Below are positions 7,260-15,295 of a DNA stretch of 64,000 nt, one piece after another (position 1 is the first letter of the stretch; every line of letters begins with the position of its first letter). The translations under genes and the position numbers were made by a program. Under the pieces are notes generated by a model, which had not been told where the DNA came from, did no database searches, and was given only the letters and a program-made list of their open reading frames with translations. This DNA comes from Lientehia sp934351765 (lineage in GTDB: Bacteria; Bacillota; Clostridia; Lachnospirales; Lachnospiraceae): positions 1 to 64,000 of the forward strand of contig NZ_JBQKGG010000014.1 in NCBI RefSeq assembly GCF_052118925.1. Direction: 5' to 3'.

Positions 7260-8207
7260 TTATTCTCCCAGCGTAGCCACCATCACAGCTTTGATGGTAT
7301 GCATACGGTTTTCTGCTTCGTCAAAGACCACCGATTTTTCGGACTCGAAGACCTCCTCGGTCACCTCGTTGCCCTTCACTGCCGGCAGGCAGTGCATAAA
7401 GATCGTGCTGTCTTTTCCGGTTTTTTCCATCAGTTCTTTGTTTACCTGATAAGGCTTTAACAGTGCCATACGCTCTGCTGCCTTATCCTCCTCACCCATG
7501 GAGCACCATACATCGGTGTAGATGGCATCTGCACCGGCCACTGCACCTGGATCATCGGTGATAGTCAGAGTGCTTCCTGCCTCCTTCGCGTATCCGCGGC
7601 AGGTCTCCACCAGCTCCTCCTCCGGCCACAAGGACCTGGGAGCGATAATGGTACAGTTGACACCCATCTTTCCGCAGCCCACCATCAGGCTGTTAGACAT
7701 GTTATTCCGTCCGTCGCCGATGAATACAAAGTTCAGACCCTTCAGGTGTCCGAAGTTTTCTTCCATGGTCAGGAAGTCTGCCAGGATCTGGGTAGGATGA
7801 TAATCATCAGTCAGTCCGTTCCATACGGGAACTCCTGAAAACTTCGCCAGTGCTTCCACATGCTCATGCTTGAAGCCGCGGAACTCGATGGCATCGAACA
7901 TTCTTCCCAGAACGCGGGCCGTATCCTCCACGCTTTCTTTCTTTCCAAGCTGAATCTCACCCTTGCCAAGATAAGTGGGAAATCCGCCCTCATCATTAGC
8001 TCCTACGGTAAATGCACACCGGGTTCTTGTGGACGGCTTTTCAAAGATCAGGGCAATGTTCTTTCCCTTTAAGCTGGTTCCGGTAATGCCCTGCTTCTTC
8101 TTTGCCTTTAAATCTGCCGCCAGATCCAAAAAGTTCTGGATCTCCTCCGGTGTGAAATCCTTCAGCGTCAGAAAATTCCGACCCTTCAGGCTCTTCATGA
8201 TCTCCAT
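7260..8207 (-). CDS. argF: Ornithine carbamoyltransferase
   Basis: 315 residues; it condenses ornithine and carbamoyl phosphate to citrulline in arginine synthesis or, in reverse, in the arginine deiminase pathway. The carbamoyl-phosphate motif is FEKPSTRTRCAF (about 55-66), the second is LTDDYHPTQILADFLTM and the ornithine motif near the C-terminus is HCLPAVKGNEVTEEVF. GGAGG lies 9 bases before the chosen ATG; an ATG three codons in is an alternative. No other arg genes are nearby, so the anabolic role is assumed from the family. Confidence 0.95.
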   Translation of the reverse strand: MEIMKSLKGRNFLTLKDFTPEEIQNFLDLAADLKAKKKQGITGTSLKGKNIALIFEKPSTRTRCAFTVGANDEGGFPTYLGKGEIQLGKKESVEDTARVLGRMFDAIEFRGFKHEHVEALAKFSGVPVWNGLTDDYHPTQILADFLTMEENFGHLKGLNFVFIGDGRNNMSNSLMVGCGKMGVNCTIIAPRSLWPEEELVETCRGYAKEAGSTLTITDDPGAVAGADAIYTDVWCSMGEEDKAAERMALLKPYQVNKELMEKTGKDSTIFMHCLPAVKGNEVTEEVFESEKSVVFDEAENRMHTIKAVMVATLGE

Positions 8208-8226
8208 TTCTTTTGTCCTCCGTTTG

Positions 8227-9186
8227 TCAGTCCTTTGCTACTTCCACCAGGCTCTTGATCCCGCCTGCAATTCCCTGGATATCCGAGGGAATGATAATCT
8301 TGGTCGCCTGTCCGTCTGCTGCCTTGGCAAACGCCTCCAGGCTCTTTAACTGGAGCACAGCGTTATCTGCACCTGCCTCCTTGATCAGCCGGATGCCGGC
8401 TGCCGTAGCCTCCTGTACCTTCAGAATGGCCTGTGCCTGACCTTCTGCCTCGCGGATCGTGGCCTCTTTCTTTGCTTCCGCCCGCAGGATCGCTGCCTGC
8501 TTTTCCGCCTCCGCATCAAGGATCGCCGATTCCTTTTTACCTTCTGCCACAAGCACTGTGGACTTCTTCTCACCCTCTGCCTGGAGGATCTTCTCACGGC
8601 GCTCACGCTCCGCTTTCATCTGCTTCTCCATGGAATCCTGGATTTCTCTGGGCGGGATGATATTCTTCAGCTCCACGCGGTTGACCTTGATTCCCCAGGG
8701 GTCGGTCGCCACATCAAGCTGGGTACGCATTTTTGTGTTGATCAGCTCTCTGGAGGTCAGGGTCTGATCCAGCTCCAGGTCGCCGATAATATTTCTCAGA
8801 GTCGTTGCCGTCAGGTTTTCAATGGCCATCAGCGGATTTTCCACGCCGTAAGCATACAGCTTCGGATCGGTGATCTGGAAGAACACAACCGTGTCGATCT
8901 GCATGGTTACGTTATCCTTTGTGATCACGGGCTGAGGCTTAAAATCAATGACCTGCTCTTTTAAGTTTACACGCTTGGCTACGCGGTCAATGAACGGCGC
9001 TTTCACATGAAGTCCCACCGACCAGGTTGTTCGGTATCCGCCGAGACGCTCCAGCACTACCGCCTTCGCCTGGGGCACGATCTTGATACAGGATGCCAGG
9101 ATCCATAAAATAATCACCAGCAGAACCGCCAGTGCCACCAGCGGGCCTACCGATACAGCTGCAATCAGAAAACTCCCTCTCATCAT
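8227..9186 (-). CDS. SPFH / Band 7 membrane scaffold protein (QmcA-like)
   Basis: 319 residues. It has an N-terminal membrane anchor (about 8-30) and an SPFH/PHB domain (about 35-200, with VVLERLGGYRTTW, PFIDRVAKRVNLKEQV and LTSRELIN). A long Ala/Glu/Lys-rich coiled coil (about 195-265) and a short C-terminal helix follow. Proteins of this class oligomerise on the membrane and form flotillin-like platforms. It is directly downstream of an NfeD protein (13 bp), the classic SPFH-NfeD pairing, which supports a joint membrane-quality-control role. Confidence 0.9.
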   Translation of the reverse strand: MMRGSFLIAAVSVGPLVALAVLLVIILWILASCIKIVPQAKAVVLERLGGYRTTWSVGLHVKAPFIDRVAKRVNLKEQVIDFKPQPVITKDNVTMQIDTVVFFQITDPKLYAYGVENPLMAIENLTATTLRNIIGDLELDQTLTSRELINTKMRTQLDVATDPWGIKVNRVELKNIIPPREIQDSMEKQMKAERERREKILQAEGEKKSTVLVAEGKKESAILDAEAEKQAAILRAEAKKEATIREAEGQAQAILKVQEATAAGIRLIKEAGADNAVLQLKSLEAFAKAADGQATKIIIPSDIQGIAGGIKSLVEVAKD

Positions 9187-9199
9187 TCTACCTCCGTTT

Positions 9200-9640
9200 T
9201 TACACTTCCGTTTCTTTTCGTTCCACGATCAGCTTTACGCCGCGGACAGCCTTGACATATACCATTTCCCCCGGCTCCAGGATCTCCTTTTCATCAGCCG
9301 CTCTTGCTGTCCAGTACTGGCCATTCAGAACCGCCTCTCCGGTTTCTTCACGGTTGTCGATCTTCTTCGTCACCCGTGCCTCTTTTCCGATGATTCCGTT
9401 TACATTGGTCTTTATGGTCCCGCGGTTGATATATCGCTTCGCAAAGGGTCTGGTAAATACCAGAAGCACCAGCGATACCACCAGGAACAGGACTCCCTGG
9501 ATCACAGGATCCGCACCGGCCAGACAGGCAATAAACGCGATCACTGCGCCGCCCGCAAACCAGATCGTTGTCAGTCCCATGGTCATTGCTTCGATGACCA
9601 GCAGGAGGATAATGGCAATCAGCCAGTATACAGCTTCCAT
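9200..9640 (-). CDS. NfeD family membrane protein
   Basis: 146 residues of the short NfeD type. Several hydrophobic helices (about 1-25, 30-50 and 52-72) are followed by a C-terminal OB-fold (about 85-146, GIIGKEARVTKKID..GEAVLNGQYWTARA). It lacks the N-terminal ClpP-like protease domain of long NfeD proteins. NfeD pairs with SPFH proteins, as here. I start it at the ATG at 9640, which has GGAAGGGAG upstream, rather than 15 codons earlier. It is the first gene of the long unit and has a clear promoter upstream. Confidence 0.88.
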   Translation of the reverse strand: MEAVYWLIAIILLLVIEAMTMGLTTIWFAGGAVIAFIACLAGADPVIQGVLFLVVSLVLLVFTRPFAKRYINRGTIKTNVNGIIGKEARVTKKIDNREETGEAVLNGQYWTARAADEKEILEPGEMVYVKAVRGVKLIVERKETEV

Positions 9641-9686
9641 GGCACACGCTCCCTTCCAAAGACCTGCAAAAGCCTGTATTTGCATT

Positions 9687-9715
9687 ATTATACTCCATTT
9701 CAGGTGGGATTACAA
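9687..9715 (-). promoter_or_regulatory. Promoter of the nfeD-SPFH-argF-birA-dusB unit
   Basis: Minus strand: TTGTAA (9710-9715), 17-bp spacer, TATAAT (9687-9692), about 45 bp before the nfeD start. Gene gaps downstream are all 20 bp or less, so it may serve seven genes. Confidence 0.8.
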
Positions 9716-9725
9716 GCCGCGAATA

Positions 9726-9750
9726 TGAAAAGAGCCCGCCGATGGCGGGC
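9726..9750 (-). terminator. Rho-independent terminator of the 3D-domain gene
   Basis: GCCCGCC/GGCGGGC (9734-9740/9744-9750) with a 3-nt loop. On the minus strand it is followed by TCTTTTCAT. It lies about 45 bp past the stop of the gene at 9793. Confidence 0.8.
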
Positions 9751-9792
9751 CCTTTGAAATCTATATGAATTTTATCTGAATGCGCTCTGCGC

Positions 9793-11310
9793 TTATCGTT
9801 TTACCCATACCTCGCGGTAACGAACGCCCCAGCTTCCTGCTGAGCCGTGGTCTGCCACAAACAGATCAATCTGGTAAGGATTCTTGTTTGCGAATCCACC
9901 GGTGTCCTCTGCAACAAACACGCCGTCCATTCCGGCGATTTTTACCTGAGTTCCGTAAGGAATGATCCAGGGCGCAACTGCTATCGTTCTTCCCTCACTG
10001 GGAACTGCTCCGGAGGCTGTGGTTCCTGCCCACTTGCCGTTGCAGCACACGCCGCCGCAGTATGCGGTGATTTTAAACTCTCCGAGAGATACCCAGCCCG
10101 ACTCGCCTGCTGCGGCTGCACCGGATGTTTCGGAAGAAGATGAGGATGCTGCCGAAGCCTTCTGAGACGCTTTCTTTTCAGCTGCTGCTTTTTCAGCAGC
10201 CGCCTGTTCCTCTGCCCTGATTGCTTCCATGCTCTTTGCTGCTCCGAGGGAGAATTCTGCGGTCACATAATCTGCACACACATACCCCTCTTCGCCGTCT
10301 TCGTATTCGATCTTTACCCAGTTCAGCGGTTCTGCCTCAGTCTCCGCTTCTGTGGGTTCGCTCTGGCTCTCTGCCGTCTCTGCAGCAGCCTGTGTGCTTT
10401 CGGTTTCTGCGGCTTCTGTGGAAACAGCCTGTGTCTCCGCTTCCGTCACAACAGCCGTCTCTGCTGCGGTTTCCGTTTCCTCCGCAGTCTGGCTTTCGGT
10501 TTCTGCCGGAGCTGCCTCACTGCTTTCCGGCTCTGCCGTTTCTTCCGGAACGATCACATAGGATTCTCCGGAATTTACTACACCGACCCAGGTAGAATCG
10601 ATGGATGCTCCCGCTCTTACACGGATTCCGTCTTCCTGTACCACGGCCACCTGCTTTAAGGTCTGCTCGGCATAGCTCTGTGCGTCTGCACCGGATACGA
10701 CATAATCGTTATGTACCCAGCCCTCCACGTCTCCGGAGGAAATCTTTGTCCACCCGTCTGCAGTTTCCAGCACCGTTCCGGCACTGCCTTCGTAAAGGCG
10801 TCCGACCACTTCACTGTCCTGAGCGGGTTCCTGTCTGATATTCAGGTAGGTATCCACCGTTGTGATCACCTTACCCTCCAGCTCCGGGGCGATGGTGCTC
10901 TCCGCCGTCTCGGGCTGTTCCTGTACCTGTGCTGCCGATTCCACCGCCGTCTCCGGCTGGCTTTCCGACTGTACGGCAGTCTGTACAGACTGTTCGCTCC
11001 GCGCCGCTGCTGTTTCATAATCTGCGGCACCGCTTTTCACAGATGCTCCGGCGATCCGCACGATGGCCGTTCCAAGCGGCTCCTGCTGATCTCCCTGCTC
11101 TGTACTCTTTATTGCTGCTTTAACAATTTCTCTTATGTTCTGTTCTGAGGCGTTTCTGATGTCTTGGACCTCTGTCAAAGATGCCTTACCTGCTTCCGCC
11201 ACAGTCAGAGCGTTTGCCGAAGCAGCGTACACGGGAATCCCGGACGAAGTCAGAGTACAAAGCAATGCACCGATGGCAAAGCATGAAGCGATGCTTTTCT
11301 TTCTTCGCAT
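9793..11310 (-). CDS. Secreted SH3-domain and 3D-domain cell-wall protein
   Basis: 505 residues with a signal peptide (about 1-30, basic start then a hydrophobic core ending VYAASA). A Gln/Glu/Ala-rich stretch precedes a first bacterial SH3 domain (about 150-215, YLNIRQEP..VEGWVHNDYV). A second SH3 starts at about 230 (GIRVRAGA) and ends at about 355 (GYVCADYV), interrupted by about 70-80 residues of Glu/Ala/Thr-rich low complexity. The C-terminal 3D domain (about 415-505) has FKITAYCGG and the Asp pattern AEDTGG...IDLFVADH, typical of RpfB/MltA-like lytic transglycosylases. It probably binds and cleaves peptidoglycan outside the cell. The start at 11310 has AGGAGG upstream. Confidence 0.88.
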   Translation of the reverse strand: MRRKKSIASCFAIGALLCTLTSSGIPVYAASANALTVAEAGKASLTEVQDIRNASEQNIREIVKAAIKSTEQGDQQEPLGTAIVRIAGASVKSGAADYETAAARSEQSVQTAVQSESQPETAVESAAQVQEQPETAESTIAPELEGKVITTVDTYLNIRQEPAQDSEVVGRLYEGSAGTVLETADGWTKISSGDVEGWVHNDYVVSGADAQSYAEQTLKQVAVVQEDGIRVRAGASIDSTWVGVVNSGESYVIVPEETAEPESSEAAPAETESQTAEETETAAETAVVTEAETQAVSTEAAETESTQAAAETAESQSEPTEAETEAEPLNWVKIEYEDGEEGYVCADYVTAEFSLGAAKSMEAIRAEEQAAAEKAAAEKKASQKASAASSSSSETSGAAAAGESGWVSLGEFKITAYCGGVCCNGKWAGTTASGAVPSEGRTIAVAPWIIPYGTQVKIAGMDGVFVAEDTGGFANKNPYQIDLFVADHGSAGSWGVRYREVWVKR

Positions 11311-11400
11311 TGTATACCTCCTTGCTGCATTGCTGTAACCTTTCAATCTGCCCTGTTTGTTAAGGCAAGATGTAAAATGTTACAACTTTGTTACGCAGAC

Positions 11401-11429
11401 ATCATAGCACCATCTTTCACTTTTGTCAA
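11401..11429 (-). promoter_or_regulatory. Promoter of the 3D-domain gene
   Basis: Minus strand: TTGACA (11424-11429), 17-bp spacer, TATGAT (11401-11406), with a TG one base before the -10 (extended -10). It leaves a leader of about 85 nt containing two GTTACAA/TGTAACA-type motifs of unknown meaning. Confidence 0.8.
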
Positions 11430-11585
11430 CACTTTCCCACTTCAGGCCATTTTCCAGTTATTTTTGTGCTATGCTCTACCACTATGCTTCCATTTCTCTT
11501 TTTATCCATTTTTCGATCTTTTATTTTGCTTAAAAAACGTAAAATTTTTGTTACATTTTTCCTGCCGGATATACCACATATAGAC

Positions 11586-11637
11586 AACCGCCCCGGTCGG
11601 TTCCACAGAATCTTGTGGCTCACGGATCGGGACGGTT
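11586..11637. other. Two-tier hairpin downstream of the rRNA methyltransferase gene
   Basis: Outer stem AACCGCCCCG/CGGGACGGTT (11586-11595/11628-11637; a G-U wobble on the minus strand makes it 10 bp) enclosing CCACA/TGTGG (11603-11607/11614-11618). It lies between the stop of the methyltransferase and the promoter of the 3D gene, in an otherwise AT-rich 370-bp gap. No long T tract follows on either side. It may be a 3'-end structure or an unrecognised RNA motif. Confidence 0.45.
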
Positions 11638-11684
11638 CATTCGTCATATTGTCGAATTTTAGTTGTATTTTCCCTCTTTTTTCG

Positions 11685-12470
11685 TCAAATTACAGCATTC
11701 CGTCGCTGCCTTGCCGCCTCATAAAGAAGCACCGAAGCAGCCACCGCCGCATTCAGCGATTCCACCTGCCCCATCATGGGAATCTTCACCAGCGTATCTG
11801 CCTGTCCCGACAGCTTATCGCTCAATCCCGCAGCCTCATTTCCGATGAGAAATGCACTCTTCTCCCGGTAATCGGCCCGGTCATACTCCATAGTACCGTC
11901 AAGATGTGCCGCACAGGTACGGATTCCGCTGGCATGACATTGCTCCATGGCCGCTGAAAGATCCTCAGCGATCAGAAACGGCACCCGGTAAATGGAGCCC
12001 ATTGTCGAACGGATCACCTTCGGATTATAAATGTCAACCGTCTCCCGGCTCATGATCACACCGGTCACGCCTGCGCCCTCTCCCGCCCGCAGGATTGTCC
12101 CCAGATTGCCCGGATCCTGAAGATTTTCAAGGATCACCAGCAGGGCATTGGGATTTTCATAAATTTCCTGTTCCTCCCACGGCTTCATGCGTACCACCGC
12201 CAGAACACCCTGGGGGGTCTGAGTTTCTGCCATGGCCTTAAAGGCCGTGTCCGATACCTCGATATAGGAAATCCCGGAGAGCTTCTCCGCGCCGCCGGCA
12301 CTCAAGAACGAATCCGACGCATAGACGGCCTCCAGCCGGTCAGCCGGTGCCTCCGCCACCATACGGATCCCTTCGACCACAAAGCATCCCTCTTCCCGTC
12401 TGGTCCTTGCTTTTTTCTGCAGAGCCGCCACATGCTTCACCTGCGCGCTTTTTGCACTGTCAATCCTCAT
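11685..12470 (-). CDS. SpoU/TrmH-family RNA 2'-O-methyltransferase
   Basis: 261 residues; a SAM-dependent ribose methyltransferase acting on rRNA or tRNA. The N-terminal substrate-binding domain (about 1-95) is L30e-like. The SPOUT knot domain has LENLQDPGNLGTILR (about 111-125), LIGNEAAGLSD (about 207-217) and VKIPMMGQVESLNAAVAAS (about 228-246), the three signature motifs. Related proteins are annotated as RlmB-like, but the target nucleotide cannot be read from sequence. It is the last gene of an apt-trkH-trkA unit, 27 bp after trkA. Confidence 0.9.
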   Translation of the reverse strand: MRIDSAKSAQVKHVAALQKKARTRREEGCFVVEGIRMVAEAPADRLEAVYASDSFLSAGGAEKLSGISYIEVSDTAFKAMAETQTPQGVLAVVRMKPWEEQEIYENPNALLVILENLQDPGNLGTILRAGEGAGVTGVIMSRETVDIYNPKVIRSTMGSIYRVPFLIAEDLSAAMEQCHASGIRTCAAHLDGTMEYDRADYREKSAFLIGNEAAGLSDKLSGQADTLVKIPMMGQVESLNAAVAASVLLYEAARQRRNAVI

Positions 12471-12497
12471 ACTGTTTCCTCCAAAAAGGGGAGCCTC

Positions 12498-13160
12498 TTA
12501 AAGAAGCTCCCGTTCCAGATCCTTATTATTTCCGATAATGATATAGTTTTCATTGCCCTCAATGATCCGATCCGGATCCACGATAAGTACCATTTCTTCT
12601 TTATCCTTATCTCCGTCACCTTTTCGTGCGATCACATTGATCCCGCAGCTTCTGAGGTTCAGCTCCCGAATACTCTTTCCGATCCACTTTTTCGGTGTGG
12701 CAATCTCCACCATGCTGAACTTTTTGGAAAGCTCAATGGTATCGATAAAGTTTCCGGAGGCCAGGTTCCGTCCCAGACGCACACCCATGGCCTTCTCCGG
12801 AAAGATGACCTGATCCGCCCCCAGCTTTTTTAATACGGTGGCATGGATATCGCTGTTGGCCTTCGCCAGCACAAAAGGAACGCCGCACTCCTTGGCGCAG
12901 ATGGTCGCCATAATGCTGGACTCCATGTCCTCACCGATCCCGATGACAACACCATCCATATTCTGAACGCCAAGAGATTTTACAAGCGCCTGATCCGCCA
13001 CGTTTCCACAGGCGGCATGAGTTACATAGGCCGATACCTCCTGAACTCTCGTTTCATTCCGGTCAATCGCCAGAACCTGGCAGCCATTATCCTCCAGTGC
13101 CATGGCAATACTGCTTCCAAATTCACCCAGTCCGAAGACTGCAAATTCTTTCTTCGACAT
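12498..13160 (-). CDS. Potassium channel regulatory subunit TrkA/KtrA
   Basis: 220 residues. The N-terminal RCK Rossmann domain (about 1-135) has FGLGEFGSSIAMAL (about 9-22) and the ligand-binding acidic end of strand 2 (AIDRNETRVQE). A C-terminal RCK_C domain (about 140-215) follows. It gates a TrkH/KtrB-type channel in response to nucleotides, and in Firmicutes the RCK_C domain can bind cyclic di-AMP. The channel gene lies 49 bp upstream on the same strand, so the two form one transport system. Confidence 0.93.
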   Translation of the reverse strand: MSKKEFAVFGLGEFGSSIAMALEDNGCQVLAIDRNETRVQEVSAYVTHAACGNVADQALVKSLGVQNMDGVVIGIGEDMESSIMATICAKECGVPFVLAKANSDIHATVLKKLGADQVIFPEKAMGVRLGRNLASGNFIDTIELSKKFSMVEIATPKKWIGKSIRELNLRSCGINVIARKGDGDKDKEEMVLIVDPDRIIEGNENYIIIGNNKDLERELL

Positions 13161-13209
13161 ATGATCTCCTAAAAGAAACTATTCTGTTTCTTATTTTATA
13201 TTTTTGTTT

Positions 13210-14589
13210 CTATCCAATGAGAATTCGTTCCTCCGGCAGCGTCCGGTTCTGTTCCTGTCCTCTCCGCCTCATGGCAAGAGCCAGTCCCATCGTTACAGGT
13301 CCGATCCTGCCGATATACATAACGACGATCAATGCAGCCTTACCAACGGTGCTCAATCCCTGGGTGATTCCTCTGGTCAGTCCCACAGTTCCCATGGCCG
13401 ATGCCACCTCATACAGTGTATCGACAAACCCCAGGCCATCCGTTGCAAAGAGAATTATGCAGGCTGTCAGCATTACCAGCATGGCAAGTCCCGTCACCGT
13501 CAAGGCCGTCCGTCCCGCATCATCTGAAATCTTCCGTCCCATGAACTCCGTATCCTTTTTGCCACGGATCGTGGAAAGCATAATGAGGAGCAGGATTCCG
13601 ACCGTAGTAGTCTTGATGCCGCCGGCGGTTCCGGCAGGGGATCCGCCGATGATCATTAAGATGATCATCAGCAGCGTAGAACCACTCGTCATGGATGCCT
13701 GCGGAATCGTCTCAAATCCGGCGGTCCTCGTTGTTACCGACTGGAACAGGGAATTCATGATCTTATTTCCCAGGCTCATGTTTCCAATGGTGTCCGGATT
13801 ATGATATTCAAACAGGAAGAAGCACAGTGCACCTCCGAAAATCAGTCCTCCGGTCATGATCAGAACCAGCTTTGTATGAAGCGTCAGAAGATGACGCATA
13901 TGACCATGCTTCTTCCGCTCTCTCCATGCATCGATGATGTTCCACCATACTACAAAGCCAAGGCCTCCAAGGACGATAAGCATCATGGTTGTGATATTCA
14001 TCAGCGGATTTCCCGCATAGGCACGGAGGCTGTCGCTGCCGATCACATCCATTCCGGCATTACAGAACGCGGAAACCGCATTGAACACCGACTTCCACAG
14101 TCCCGGCCAGAAGCCGAACTCCGGGATCAGGACGAAGCAGTATAGTAACGCACCGACCCCCTCTACCAGAAAGGTTCCCTTGACGATCTTAATAACCAGC
14201 CGGACCAGCCCGCTTAAAGTGTCCATATTATACGTTTCCTGAATCAGCATACGATCCTTCAGCGTGATTTTCTTCCGCAGAAGAAGCATAATGCACATGG
14301 CTGCCGTGATGACACCGAGACCGCCCAGCTGTGCCAGGATCATGATCACCAGCTGGCCGAAGAAGCTCCAGTGAACTGCCGTTGTCACCGTAACAAGTCC
14401 GGTCACACAAATACTGGTCGTTGCCGTGAACAGCGCATCAATCGGCTTTGTCCAGCTCCCGTCCGCCGAGGAAACCGGCAGCATGAGGATCAGGCCTCCT
14501 GCCAGGATCGCACATGCAAAGCCGAGCGCAATGATACGTGTTGTCGTCAGGCCATGCTTCTTTTTCGGAGTTTTGATTGTCTGTTCCAT
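13210..14589 (-). CDS. Potassium uptake channel TrkH/KtrB
   Basis: 459 residues with about eight to ten membrane helices arranged as four M1-P-M2 repeats. Selectivity-filter-like glycines appear in TSICVTGLVTV (about 57-67), SAFCNAGMDVIG (about 178-189), QSVTTRTAGFETI (about 287-299) and MGTVGLTRGI (about 402-411). It is the membrane pore partner of the TrkA-like subunit encoded directly downstream. The N-terminal cytoplasmic stretch is Lys-rich. It follows apt by 18 bp. Confidence 0.93.
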   Translation of the reverse strand: MEQTIKTPKKKHGLTTTRIIALGFACAILAGGLILMLPVSSADGSWTKPIDALFTATTSICVTGLVTVTTAVHWSFFGQLVIMILAQLGGLGVITAAMCIMLLLRKKITLKDRMLIQETYNMDTLSGLVRLVIKIVKGTFLVEGVGALLYCFVLIPEFGFWPGLWKSVFNAVSAFCNAGMDVIGSDSLRAYAGNPLMNITTMMLIVLGGLGFVVWWNIIDAWRERKKHGHMRHLLTLHTKLVLIMTGGLIFGGALCFFLFEYHNPDTIGNMSLGNKIMNSLFQSVTTRTAGFETIPQASMTSGSTLLMIILMIIGGSPAGTAGGIKTTTVGILLLIMLSTIRGKKDTEFMGRKISDDAGRTALTVTGLAMLVMLTACIILFATDGLGFVDTLYEVASAMGTVGLTRGITQGLSTVGKAALIVVMYIGRIGPVTMGLALAMRRRGQEQNRTLPEERILIG

Positions 14590-14607
14590 AACATTTCTCC
14601 GTATGAT

Positions 14608-15132
14608 TTATTTTCCTTCGTAGCAGATTACGCTGGCCACATCATAATTCTTCAGTTTCTCCCGACCCTTGAGACCTGCCAGCTCCATGACAAAGCTGAT
14701 CTTCATAACCTCGCCGCCGAGTCTCTCCACCAGACGGATGATTGCCTCGGTGGTTCCGCCGGTTGCGATCAGGTCATCGACAATGACAACCTTCTGACCA
14801 GGCTTGATGGCATCCTTATGCATCTCGATCACTGCACTGCCATATTCCAGATCATATTTCTCTTCAATGGTCTCGCAGGGAAGCTTTCCCTTTTTCCGAA
14901 CCGGCACAAAGGACTTATGCATATTATAGGCAATCGGCACACCAAAGATAAAACCTCTGGATTCCGGTCCGACTACCACATCAAAATCCACATCCTTTAA
15001 GGTATCCTGGAGCAGATCGATGGCAAGGTGCAGTCCGTCTGCGTCCTGCAGGATCGAAGTCACATCGCGGAAAATAATTCCCGGCTCCGGAAAATCCGGG
15101 ATACTTCTTACATACTCTTCTATTTTTTTCAC
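14608..15132 (-). CDS. apt: Adenine phosphoribosyltransferase
   Basis: 174 residues; it salvages adenine to AMP using PRPP. The PRPP-binding motif VVIVDDLIATGGTT is at about 116-129, an ESRGF motif is near 60 and the N-terminal hood has RSIPDFPEPGIIFRDVT. Its length equals the family norm. A promoter lies about 100 bp upstream, making apt the first gene of an apt-trkH-trkA-methyltransferase unit. Confidence 0.96.
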   Translation of the reverse strand: MKKIEEYVRSIPDFPEPGIIFRDVTSILQDADGLHLAIDLLQDTLKDVDFDVVVGPESRGFIFGVPIAYNMHKSFVPVRKKGKLPCETIEEKYDLEYGSAVIEMHKDAIKPGQKVVIVDDLIATGGTTEAIIRLVERLGGEVMKISFVMELAGLKGREKLKNYDVASVICYEGK

Positions 15133-15232
15133 AGCTTCTTCCTCCGTTTCTTTTCCTTGGAAATTTTCACTGCCGCCGAAAGCCTTGTTTTTCGGAACAA
15201 TGCGCCTTCTCTCCGGCCGTCAATCCCCTCTT

Positions 15233-15261
15233 ATTATAGTCTCGGCCGCCCATATAAGCAA
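15233..15261 (-). promoter_or_regulatory. Promoter of the apt-trkH-trkA unit
   Basis: Minus strand: TTGCTT (15256-15261), 17-bp spacer, TATAAT (15233-15238), in the gap between recJ and apt. Confidence 0.65.
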
Positions 15262-15295
15262 GCGTTTGTATATAATAAACTCGTTAAAATCGTTA

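Noticed and set aside
11614..11623. TGTGGCTCAC shared with the repeats at the left edge, as a second IS scar
   Set aside because: The shared word is only about 10 bases and is not accompanied by the rest of the repeat unit; chance is likely.
11311..11684. Cyclic di-AMP (ydaO-type) riboswitch before the 3D-domain gene, as seen for similar wall hydrolases
   Set aside because: The conserved core sequences of that riboswitch are not found on the minus strand, and the only strong hairpin lies upstream of the promoter.
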